Source: Tannerellaceae bacterium
GTDB lineage: Bacteria > Bacteroidota > Bacteroidia > Bacteroidales > Tannerellaceae
NCBI GenBank assembly: GCA_020860805.1
Contig: JAJBTP010000438.1
Location: forward strand, 1 to 10,246
DNA: 10,246 nt
Direction: 5' to 3'
Below the pieces are notes generated by a model, which saw only the letters and a list, made by a program, of their open reading frames with translations, did no database searches and was not told where the DNA came from. The position numbers were made by a program, and so were the translations under genes. Below, in pieces: positions 1 through 6,604 of the stretch (position 1 is the first letter of the stretch; every line of letters starts with the position of its first letter).

Positions 1-34
1 CAACTCTTCTTTCAAATATACTATTTTTATACTG

Positions 35-66
35 CAAAACTAAATGTGTTATAATGGCATAGGCAA
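35..66 (-). promoter_or_regulatory. Bacteroidetes-type promoter for a gene beyond the left edge
   Basis: Read on the minus strand, positions 42-35 are TAGTTTTG, an exact match to the Bacteroides -7 consensus TAnnTTTG. A TTG at 66-64 lies 21 bp upstream, within the usual 19-21 bp spacing for the -33 element. A second -7-like match, TATATTTG, sits at 20-13 on the same strand but has no suitable upstream TTG. The likely target is a leftward gene outside the window, so this is seen as sequence only. Confidence 0.45.
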
Positions 67-153
67 TTATAGTATTATCTGCGGTTATTATTTAAATTGT
101 GTCTGTGGGATAGCTGTTTGTTGATTTGTTAGCGATAGTTCCGGATATGACAC

Positions 154-178
154 ACCCCTGACCCCTCTCGAGAGGGGA
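154..178. repeat. C-rich/G-rich palindromic repeat, copy 1
   Basis: The segment reads ACCCCTG, then ACCCCTCTCGAGAGGGGA. Its core, CCCCTCTCGAGAGGGG at 162-177, is a perfect 16-bp palindrome. It lies 7 bp beyond the dedA stop codon, where it could end or protect the dedA transcript. Neither strand has a T-run after the stem, so it is not a classical intrinsic terminator. It shares its layout (ACCCC, two bases, ACCCC, short centre, GGGG) with the element at 8035-8060, so I read the two as members of one dispersed REP-like family. Confidence 0.6.
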
Positions 179-184
179 ACTGTT

Positions 185-835
185 TTACTTTTTTCTCTCT
201 TTCAATTTTTTGATGATTTCCAGGGTGGCGGGGAGGTTGGACAGGACAATAAGCAGGAGGATAAACCAGGGGATGTTGTCCCGGACGAAGGGGACGTTGC
301 CCAGGAAATAACCGGCATAAATGAGGGATACATTCCAGAAAATGGCTCCTGTAATAGTGAAGTAAATGAAACGGTTGTAATCCATCTTTCCCATGCCTGC
401 AATGAAGGGGGCAAAGGTTCGGACGAAGGGGACGAATCGTGCCAGTACGATGGTTTTGCCTCCGTATTTTTCATAAAACCGGTGGGTGGCTTCCAGATGC
501 CTGGGTTTGAGGTAACGGGGGTTGGGGGTACGGGTGAGCCGTACGCCTAACTTACTACCGATGGCATAATTGGTTATATTGCCCAGAATAGCGGCAGCAA
601 TAAACAGGAGGACAATCAGATGGACATTCAGGTGGTTGGCCGGCGCTGCTGCCAGTGCACCGGTGACAAACAGTAAGGAGTCGCCCGGTAAAAATGCCAT
701 AAAGAATAATCCTGTTTCACTGAAAATGACCAGGAATAAAATCAGATAAATCCAGTTTTTATATATCGTAATCATCTCTCCCAGATAGACATCCAGGTTT
801 AAAACAATATCAATTAATGTTTGTAAATACTCCAC
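185..835 (-). CDS. DedA-family membrane protein (VTT domain)
   Basis: This is a 216-residue inner-membrane protein of the DedA/SNARE-associated family. Members such as UptA flip undecaprenyl phosphate back to the cytoplasmic face for envelope synthesis; others affect membrane potential and drug tolerance. The evidence is an SETG segment at 39-42, FLPGDS at 48-53, a GxxxNYxxG stretch near 85-93, and RFVPFVRTFAPFIAG at 133-147 carrying the two family arginines (R133, R139). Four to five hydrophobic segments and a lysine-rich C-terminus are visible. I chose the GTG at 835 because the protein then starts MEYLQTLIDIVLNLD, as in Bacteroides relatives. The longer frame from a TTG at 889 only adds residues translated from the 7-bp repeat array. 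The gene is transcribed away from glnS. The family is secure, the substrate is not. Confidence 0.88.
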   Translation of the reverse strand: MEYLQTLIDIVLNLDVYLGEMITIYKNWIYLILFLVIFSETGLFFMAFLPGDSLLFVTGALAAAPANHLNVHLIVLLFIAAAILGNITNYAIGSKLGVRLTRTPNPRYLKPRHLEATHRFYEKYGGKTIVLARFVPFVRTFAPFIAGMGKMDYNRFIYFTITGAIFWNVSLIYAGYFLGNVPFVRDNIPWFILLLIVLSNLPATLEIIKKLKERKK

Positions 836-842
836 TTTGTTT

Positions 843-870
843 AATTGACAATTGACAATGAACAGTTGAC
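843..870. repeat. 7-bp tandem array, inverted partner of 991-1024
   Basis: Four heptamers in register read AATTGAC, AATTGAC, AATGAAC and AGTTGAC. On the complementary strand the unit is GTCAATT, a rotation of the unit at 991-1024, so the two arrays form an inverted pair 120 bp apart. The array ends 7 bp before the dedA GTG start and would lie in the leader of the dedA mRNA, where the ribosome binds. Confidence 0.75.
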
Positions 871-990
871 ACTCCGAGGCAACCGGCAAGGCGCAATTTG
901 TTTGGGGTGCGAAATTATATCTTTTTTCTTAAACTGGAAAATCAGAGTTGTTGTTCGGAACCGGAAGGAAAAATAGGGGATATGTTATAA
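871..990. other. Spacer between the two 7-bp arrays
   Basis: No gene is seen here. It must hold the dedA promoter on the minus strand, but no exact TAnnTTTG is present. The nearest candidate is TAATTTCG (917-910), with one mismatch and only a TTTT at the -33 distance. I treat that as weak. Confidence 0.4.
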
Positions 991-1024
991 AATTGTCAAT
1001 TGTCAATTGTCAATTGTCAATTGT
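991..1024. repeat. 7-bp tandem array upstream of glnS
   Basis: Four perfect copies of AATTGTC (991-1018) are followed by a partial AATTGT. Because each unit contains TTG, the array offers a -33-like element every 7 bp. One copy falls at the correct distance from the glnS -7 box. Confidence 0.85.
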
Positions 1025-1037
1025 TTCCTTAACTTTG
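1006..1037 (+). promoter_or_regulatory. glnS promoter, -33 element inside the repeat array
   Basis: TAACTTTG at 1030-1037 matches the Bacteroides -7 consensus TAnnTTTG exactly. ATTG at 1006-1009 supplies the -33 TTG with a 20-bp spacer. Transcription would start near 1044, giving a leader of roughly 45-50 bases before the GTG at 1091. The -33 element belongs to the 7-bp array, so a gain or loss of units would leave it in place only because neighbouring units are identical. Confidence 0.6.
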
Positions 1038-1090
1038 TCTTCTTAAATGATAAGCAATAAATATTTACTAAAAATAAGAGCGATACCAGA

Positions 1091-2773
1091 GTGACCGAAG
1101 AAGAGGGAAAAAAAAGCCTTAACTTCATTGAAGCTATTGTAGAGAAGGATTTGGCGGAAGGTAAAAATGACGGACGGATACAGACGCGTTTTCCGCCGGA
1201 ACCGAATGGTTATCTTCACATAGGCCATGCGAAGGCTATTTGTCTGGATTTTGGTATTGCTGACCAGTACAAGGGTATTTGTAATCTGCGTTTTGATGAT
1301 ACCAATCCGGTGAAGGAAGATGTGGAGTATGTGGATTCTATTAAAGAAGATATTCAATGGCTGGGATTCCAGTGGAATGAAATATATTATGCGTCTGATT
1401 ATTTCCGGCAGTTGTATGACTTTGCTGTGCAACTGATAAAAGAGGGAAAAGCGTATATTGACGAACAGAGTGCGGAAGTGATAGCACAGCAAAAAGGGAC
1501 TCCGACCCAGCCGGGTACGAATAGTCCTTACCGGGACCGTCCGGTGGAAGAGAACCTGGATTTATTTGAACGGATGAATAAGGGGGAGTTTGAAGAGGGG
1601 CGTATGACTTTACGTGCCAAAATTGATATGGCTTCTCCGAATATGCATTTCCGTGACCCGATTATGTACCGCATTATTCATCATTCGCATCATCGTACCG
1701 GAACGGAATGGAAAGTGTATCCGATGTATGATTTTGCGCATGGACAGAGTGATTATTTCGAAGGAGTGACGCATTCGTTGTGTACCCTGGAGTTTGAAGT
1801 ACACCGTCCGTTGTATGATTATTATGTAGACTTGCTGGCAACCGGTGAATACCGTCCCCGTCAGATTGAGTTCAACCGTTTGAACCTGACTTATACGGTG
1901 ATGAGTAAGCGTAAACTGCTTCAGTTGGTTAAGGAAGGATTGGTGAACGGGTGGGACGACCCGCGTATGCCGACTATCTGTGGCTACCGCCGTCGTGGAT
2001 TTACCCCTGAGTCTATCCGTAATTTTATTAATAAAGTCGGTTATACCAAGTATGATGGTATAATTGACGTTGCTTTGCTGGAACATTCTATCCGGGAAGA
2101 CCTGAATATGCGTGCTCCCCGTGTTTCGGCTGTATTAGACCCTGTTAAACTAATCATTACCAACTATCCGGAAGGACAGGTGGAAATGATGGAGGCTATT
2201 AATAATCCGGAGGATTTATCAGCCGGCAGTCATGAAATAGCCTTTACCCGTGAACTTTTTATTGAGCGGGATGATTTTATGGAAGACGCACCGAAGAAAT
2301 TCTTCCGGATGACACCGGGACGTGAAGTACGGCTGAAAAATGCCTATATTGTGAAGTGTACAGGTGTTAAGAAGAATGACGCAGGAGAGATAGTAGAGAC
2401 ATATGCAGAGTATGACCCGTTGACACGTACCGGCATGCCGGAAAGTAACCGGAAAGTAAAAGGTACTTTGCACTGGGTATCAGCAGAACATAGCCTGCCG
2501 GCGGAAGTTCGTTTATATGACCGCTTGTTTATGGTGGAAAATCCTTCGGAGGAAAAAGAGAAAGATTTTCATGAATTGCTGAATCCGGATTCGTTGACTA
2601 TCCTGAAAAATTGCCGGGTGGAAATGGAGTTGCAGCAGGCGAAGCCGTATGACCACTTCCAGTTCCAGCGCCTGGGATATTTTAACCTTGACCCGGATAG
2701 TACGGAGGGCCATTTGGTCTTTAACCGTACCGTATCTTTGAAAGATAGCTGGAGCAAGGTGAAAGATAAGTAA
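1091..2773 (+). CDS. glnS: glutaminyl-tRNA synthetase
   Basis: This 560-residue class I aminoacyl-tRNA synthetase attaches glutamine to tRNA-Gln in the cytoplasm. The family is usually about 550 residues long, so the gene is full length. PPEPNGYLHIGHAKAI at 35-50 holds the HIGH motif (43-46), and VMSKRKL from 270 is the KMSKS equivalent. FRDPIMYRI and the tRNA-contacting segment GTEWKVYPMYDFAH lie in the catalytic domain; the C-terminal 220 residues fit the two beta-barrel anticodon-binding domains. The start is GTG at 1091. The same frame has a TAA at 1058 and no ATG between, so GTG is the only conventional choice, and the N-terminus MTEEEGKKSLNFIE fits Bacteroidales relatives. The frame is intact, and it has its own promoter. 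Confidence 0.97.
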   Translation: MTEEEGKKSLNFIEAIVEKDLAEGKNDGRIQTRFPPEPNGYLHIGHAKAICLDFGIADQYKGICNLRFDDTNPVKEDVEYVDSIKEDIQWLGFQWNEIYYASDYFRQLYDFAVQLIKEGKAYIDEQSAEVIAQQKGTPTQPGTNSPYRDRPVEENLDLFERMNKGEFEEGRMTLRAKIDMASPNMHFRDPIMYRIIHHSHHRTGTEWKVYPMYDFAHGQSDYFEGVTHSLCTLEFEVHRPLYDYYVDLLATGEYRPRQIEFNRLNLTYTVMSKRKLLQLVKEGLVNGWDDPRMPTICGYRRRGFTPESIRNFINKVGYTKYDGIIDVALLEHSIREDLNMRAPRVSAVLDPVKLIITNYPEGQVEMMEAINNPEDLSAGSHEIAFTRELFIERDDFMEDAPKKFFRMTPGREVRLKNAYIVKCTGVKKNDAGEIVETYAEYDPLTRTGMPESNRKVKGTLHWVSAEHSLPAEVRLYDRLFMVENPSEEKEKDFHELLNPDSLTILKNCRVEMELQQAKPYDHFQFQRLGYFNLDPDSTEGHLVFNRTVSLKDSWSKVKDK

Positions 2774-2834
2774 TTTATACACGGTAGTTAAGGCTGGTAG
2801 CAGGCTTTGACTACCCATAAATAGATCGGAATAT

Positions 2835-3206
2835 ATGAAGAAAGATGAGGCCTCAAAACAACTGTTCAATCGTTTTCTTACAGCCTGGCAGGAAGGTAAA
2901 GAGCCTTATTTTGATGCTGACGAGATAGACCGTCTTTTAGACAGTCTGGAAGAGGCAGACGACTGGACCTACTATGATGAAATTGTACGGCTGGGTATGC
3001 GATTGCATCCTGCGCACCTGGAGTTGAAACTCCGGCAGTGTAAGTTGTATATTATCCGGCACAAATTTGCACAGGCGCTTGACCTGCTGGATTCGCTGGC
3101 GGAACCTCCCGGACAGGACCTGGATATGTTACGTTTGGAATGCTATTGTAATCTTCATAAATATGAAAAAGTGCTTTCGTGGCTTCAACACCTTGAAGAC
3201 ATATAA
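2835..3206 (+). CDS. TPR protein, N-terminal part (ends at an in-frame TAA)
   Basis: This 123-residue reading frame starts MKKDEASKQLFNRFLTAW, the same opening as full-length tetratricopeptide-repeat proteins of Bacteroidales. It has acidic, helix-rich sequence with TPR-like pairs (LGMRLHPAHLELKLRQCKL and KFAQALDLLDSLAE). It ends at TAA 3204-3206, and the following frame at 3216 is in the same register, so only one stop codon separates the two parts. The stop falls inside a TPR helix (KVLSWLQHLEDI). No promoter matching the consensus was found in the 61-bp gap after glnS, so cotranscription with glnS is possible. TPR proteins are scaffolds for protein contacts; no specific role can be read here. 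Confidence 0.75.
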   Translation: MKKDEASKQLFNRFLTAWQEGKEPYFDADEIDRLLDSLEEADDWTYYDEIVRLGMRLHPAHLELKLRQCKLYIIRHKFAQALDLLDSLAEPPGQDLDMLRLECYCNLHKYEKVLSWLQHLEDI

Positions 3207-3215
3207 TGTGACTAT

Positions 3216-4271
3216 ATGGAACCTTTGTATGAGTATGTAGTAGGTGTACTCAATGATTTGGACCGGACCGAGGAGGCACGGGTCATTCTTATGAAGGGGC
3301 TGAAGTTGTATCCGGATAACCTGGTGCTGAAAGATGAGCTTTGTTATATTCTGGAAGCAGAGGGCAAATTTACGGAAGCCATTGTACTGTGTAATGAGTT
3401 GATTGATAAAGACCCTTTTTCGTATGAAACCTGGTTTACACTGGGCCGTTTGTATTCGATGGTGGGTGATTTTGATAAAGCGGTCGAAGCGTTTGACTAT
3501 GCTATGGCTTGTGACGAATCGGATTTGGAACTGAAAATACTGAAATCCTATTGTTTGTTTATGAATGAACATTATGAAGAGGCTATTGAGGCGTATAAAG
3601 AGATTGTAACCGATGATGAGTCGCGCGAGCGGATTAAACCCCTCATTGCAGAATGTTATATCAAGCTGAACCGGTTTGAGGAATGTTATGATATTCTGAA
3701 AGACTATTTAGCTTCGCCGGGTGTTGATTCGGACCCCAGTATGTATCTTAATTTTATCCGCTGTTGTGTGGAACTGGGATATGATGATGAGGCGCTCAAA
3801 ACGTTGAAAAAGGCTATAAAGACTTTTCCGGATGATATCCGTATCCTTTCTTTACAGGCGCTGAATTATATTGAGAGTGGCCAGGAGGAGCGGGCACTGG
3901 AGATTACAGAGAAGATATTCAGCCGGATTGAATCCGAAGTGGAAGAAGAACCTATTTTGCTGAAGGATTTCTTTCATAATAGTGTGCACCTTTATTTCAA
4001 TGGAAACCTGAGCCGGGCGTATAAGTTTTATAAGAAGGTGTTTGACGTGCACGCCGGTTTACCTTTTGCACATATACAGCGGGCTATGGCTTATTATAAC
4101 CTTGGGGATATGGAGCTGTTTAGCCAGTCTTATAAGGAAGCCTCTGCCAATGAGATTGCTGAATTCATGCGGATGACAAGTATTGAACGCAGTAGGGGGC
4201 AACTAATAAAGCATATCCCGGCTGCCCAATTAACAAACGATTATTTACAAAACAAAGACAATAACAATTAA
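3216..4271 (+). CDS. TPR protein, main part
   Basis: This 351-residue protein is made almost entirely of tetratricopeptide repeats, about eight to nine degenerate 34-residue units. Clear examples are ARVILMKGLKLYPDNLVLKD, AEGKFTEAIVLCNELIDKDP, YSMVGDFDKAVEAFDYAMA and YEEAIEAYKEIVTDDE. There is no signal peptide or membrane segment, so it is probably cytoplasmic. It starts 10 bases after the TAA of the upstream part and in the same frame; read through that one codon, the two would give a protein of about 478 residues, close to what I recall for full-length homologs. Translation could restart at ATG 3216 after termination at 3204-3206. The DUF368 gene follows after 6 bp, which suggests one transcript. 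The TPR fold is certain, the role unknown. Confidence 0.85.
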   Translation: MEPLYEYVVGVLNDLDRTEEARVILMKGLKLYPDNLVLKDELCYILEAEGKFTEAIVLCNELIDKDPFSYETWFTLGRLYSMVGDFDKAVEAFDYAMACDESDLELKILKSYCLFMNEHYEEAIEAYKEIVTDDESRERIKPLIAECYIKLNRFEECYDILKDYLASPGVDSDPSMYLNFIRCCVELGYDDEALKTLKKAIKTFPDDIRILSLQALNYIESGQEERALEITEKIFSRIESEVEEEPILLKDFFHNSVHLYFNGNLSRAYKFYKKVFDVHAGLPFAHIQRAMAYYNLGDMELFSQSYKEASANEIAEFMRMTSIERSRGQLIKHIPAAQLTNDYLQNKDNNN

Positions 4272-4277
4272 AAAAAC

Positions 4278-5165
4278 ATGAGCCAAACAAGTCTAAGTGA
4301 TTATCTGTTAGTCGCCTTAAACGGCATGTGGCTGGGGGCTGCCGACGTGGTGCCGTGTGTATCCGGGGGTACGATTGCTTTTATTGTAGGAATTTATGAA
4401 GAGTTGCTGGACTCCATAAAAAGTATCAACTTCACGAATCTGAAACTGTTGTTCAGTGGGAAATTGGTGGCTTTCTGGAAAGCGATAAACGGCTCTTTTC
4501 TTTTTTCTCTGGTGTTGGGTATTGCCATCAGTATCTTTTCTTTGGCTAAACTGATTACCTGGTTGCTGGAAAATCAACCGGTTCTGGTCTGGTCGTTTTT
4601 CTTTGGTTTGGTCATGGCTTCTACCTGGATTGTTGCCAAAGAGGTGAAAGGGTGGAACTGGAAAACTGTACTTTGTTTTATTGCCGGAGCGGTGGGTGCT
4701 TATTTTATCACTGCGGCGACTCCTGTACAACAGTACACTGTGTTGCCTTTGTGGTATGTTTTTGTAGCGGCTATGATTGCTATTTGTGCTATGATTCTGC
4801 CGGGTATATCGGGTAGTTTTATTCTGGTCTTATTAGGGGCGTATGAATATATAATGACAGCAGTAAAAAACCTGAATGTTTGGGTTATACTGGTTTTTGT
4901 GTGTGGTGCGTTTTTTGGTGTTACTTCTTTTGCCCGTGTCTTGTCTTTTGCATTAAAACGGTATCGTGATATTACGTTGGCTGTACTGTCTGGTTTTATG
5001 TTGGGTTCTTTGAATAAGGTGTGGCCCTGGAAAGATGTATTTACCGGACAGAATCATCTGCCTGACCAGCTTGTCTGGCAGGGAATCCTATTAATTATTA
5101 TTGGTTTTGGTTTGGTGTGGTCGTTGGAACGGCTTTCTTCAAAATCTGAAAAGCAGGAAGCATGA
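4278..5165 (+). CDS. DUF368 polyprenyl-phosphate transporter (PopT type)
   Basis: This 295-residue inner-membrane protein has about eight to nine hydrophobic segments. DUF368 members such as PopT move undecaprenyl phosphate back across the membrane so that peptidoglycan and other surface polymers can be made again. The two-fold internal repeat of the family is visible: ADVVPCVSGGT at 22-32 in the first half and ILPGISGS at 173-180 in the second. In the first motif the usual Gly after Pro is Cys27 (TGT at 4356-4358, one base from GGT). It starts 6 bp after the TPR gene and its stop overlaps the next gene's start in ATGA, so it should be translated together with the SpoIID-like gene. The family is secure, the substrate inferred from it. 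Confidence 0.9.
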   Translation: MSQTSLSDYLLVALNGMWLGAADVVPCVSGGTIAFIVGIYEELLDSIKSINFTNLKLLFSGKLVAFWKAINGSFLFSLVLGIAISIFSLAKLITWLLENQPVLVWSFFFGLVMASTWIVAKEVKGWNWKTVLCFIAGAVGAYFITAATPVQQYTVLPLWYVFVAAMIAICAMILPGISGSFILVLLGAYEYIMTAVKNLNVWVILVFVCGAFFGVTSFARVLSFALKRYRDITLAVLSGFMLGSLNKVWPWKDVFTGQNHLPDQLVWQGILLIIIGFGLVWSLERLSSKSEKQEA

Positions 5166-6457
5166 CGCAACCATTGCTGCAGGTTGGCATATTAACCGCT
5201 GAAAAACTATCCTTTATTTTACACGGTATTTACCGGAGTGTTCTTTCTGTAACAGAAACCGGGAAGCTCTACACTGTGCAATGGGAAGACGGGAGGATTC
5301 GACTGGACGGACAGGCGTATGAGGAGGTCTGTTTTGACCCGGTAGATGAATCCGGCTTTTTTACGCTTCCGGAGGTGACTATCGGGGTCAACTTTCATTG
5401 GGAGCGAAAAGAGGAACAGTCGTTTCGGGGGGCACTGAGATTGGTGGCCACGCCGGAAGGCATAGTGGTGATAAATAGTATCCCGGTGGAGGCGTATCTT
5501 ACCAGTGTGATTTCGTCGGAAATGAATGCTTCGGCTTCGAAAGAGTTTTTGAAGGCGCATGCGGTGATTTCGCGTAGCTGGCTGTTGGCTCAACTGGAAA
5601 AGAATAACTCTATCCGGACGGAGCAGTCTGTCTATACCCGTTCGCAGGTTACGGATATGGAAATGATTCGTTGGTATGACAGGGAAGACCACCGGTTGTT
5701 TGATGTTTGTGCAGACGACCATTGCCAGCGTTACCAGGGGATAACCCGTGCTTCGTTGCCCATCGTCCGGGAGGTGATAGCTGAGACACAGGGGGAAGTG
5801 TTGTGGTATGACGGCCGGATTTGTGATGCCCGTTTTTCTAAATGTTGTGGAGGGGTAACCGAACAGTTTGAATATTGCTGGGAACCGGTGTCTCATCCGT
5901 ATCTGGCTGCCCGGAGGGATGATGTATCTCAGGACTTTCCGGATTTGACGGATGAAACGAATGCTATCCGGTGGATTCGTTCTTCTCCTGAGGCTTTCTG
6001 TCATACGCAGGATAAGAGGATACTGGAACAGGTGCTGAATCAGTATGACCAGGAGACGGTTGATTTTTATCGCTGGCAGGTTTCCTACGGTGCGGAGGAA
6101 CTGGACCGGCTGATTAGAAAGAAAAGCGGGATTGATTTTGGTGAAATCCTGGCGATTGAACCGGTGAAAAGAGGGTTGTCCGGACGTTTGGAGAAACTGC
6201 GGATTGTGGGTTCGCTGCGTACGTATGTGGTAGGAAAAGAACTTGAAATCAGGCGTATTCTTTCGGAGAGCCATTTGTATAGTTCGGCTTTTGTGGTGGA
6301 AAAAAGGGTTTCGGAAACGGATGGTTCTGTTATGTTTGTTTTTACCGGTGCCGGCTGGGGCATGGTGTTGGCTTATGCCAGATTGGGGCTGCTGTCATGG
6401 GCGACCGGGGGTATTCGTATAAAGAGATATTGGCTTATTATTTCCGGGATGTGGTGA
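5162..6457 (+). CDS. SpoIID/LytB-domain protein, frameshifted near the C-terminus
   Basis: The frame encodes 431 residues. SpoIID proteins are lytic transglycosylases that cleave peptidoglycan glycan strands denuded of stem peptides; in non-sporulating bacteria the role is mostly unknown. The SpoIID core is seen at about 104-145: INSIPVEAYLTSVISSEM, with the presumed catalytic Glu120, then AHAVISRSW. It continues through FSKCCGGVTEQFEYCW to about 400. At GAGWG (396-400) the expected GHGVGLCQIGA signature is missing, but it appears in the next frame, where reading continues to TAA 6472-6474 (ending DVVIKKKY). One missing base at about 6357-6361 explains this; the restored protein would have 437 residues. 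The last 31 residues of the present frame are therefore not native. The start overlaps the DUF368 stop by 4 bp. There is no clear signal peptide. Confidence 0.85.
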   Translation: MTQPLLQVGILTAEKLSFILHGIYRSVLSVTETGKLYTVQWEDGRIRLDGQAYEEVCFDPVDESGFFTLPEVTIGVNFHWERKEEQSFRGALRLVATPEGIVVINSIPVEAYLTSVISSEMNASASKEFLKAHAVISRSWLLAQLEKNNSIRTEQSVYTRSQVTDMEMIRWYDREDHRLFDVCADDHCQRYQGITRASLPIVREVIAETQGEVLWYDGRICDARFSKCCGGVTEQFEYCWEPVSHPYLAARRDDVSQDFPDLTDETNAIRWIRSSPEAFCHTQDKRILEQVLNQYDQETVDFYRWQVSYGAEELDRLIRKKSGIDFGEILAIEPVKRGLSGRLEKLRIVGSLRTYVVGKELEIRRILSESHLYSSAFVVEKRVSETDGSVMFVFTGAGWGMVLAYARLGLLSWATGGIRIKRYWLIISGMW

Positions 6458-6479
6458 TAAAAAAGAAATACTAAATAAA

Positions 6480-6601
6480 GAGTAGTTGGTAGATGGTAGT
6501 TAGTAGTACGTTCATTTCACTCACTTAGTAGAAATACTAAACGAGCAATGCGAGTCTTCTACTAACTACTAACTACCAACTACTAACTACTAACTACCAA
6601 T
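6480..6601. repeat. Inverted pair of 7-bp arrays with potential long hairpin
   Basis: The left arm has TAGTTGG, TAGATGG, TAGTTAG and a partial unit (6483-6506). The right arm has CTAACTA, CTAACTA, CCAACTA, CTAACTA, CTAACTA and CCAA (6562-6600), the reverse complement of the left units with a higher-order period of 21. Between them the sequence also folds: TTAGTA-GAAA-TACTAA at 6525-6540, extended outward by CTC/GAG and CATT/AATG. The whole block could form one imperfect hairpin of about 120 bases. It fills the gap after the spoIID-like gene and stops 4 bases before the symporter start. No TAnnTTTG promoter was found in it. Confidence 0.8.
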
Positions 6602-6604
6602 GAA

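Noticed and set aside
185..889. Longer DedA protein starting at a TTG at 889
   Set aside because: The extra 18 residues are translated from the 7-bp repeat array, and relatives start near MEYLQ; GTG 835 fits better.
2783..2815. GGTAGT/ACTACC inverted repeat after glnS as a terminator
   Set aside because: The stem is only 6 bp with a loop above 20 bases and no T-run follows; it is too weak to call.
3204..3206. Programmed readthrough or recoding at the TPR stop codon
   Set aside because: The codon is TAA, the least leaky stop, and no downstream stimulatory structure was seen; mutation or restart is simpler.
5219..6274. 351-residue open frame on the minus strand opposite the spoIID-like gene
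   Set aside because: It is a shadow of the coding frame, rich in Arg, Pro and His with no recognisable domain, while the plus strand holds a clear SpoIID domain.
6085..6363. Minus-strand small protein opposite the spoIID-like gene
   Set aside because: No independent support; composition and position match an antisense shadow frame.
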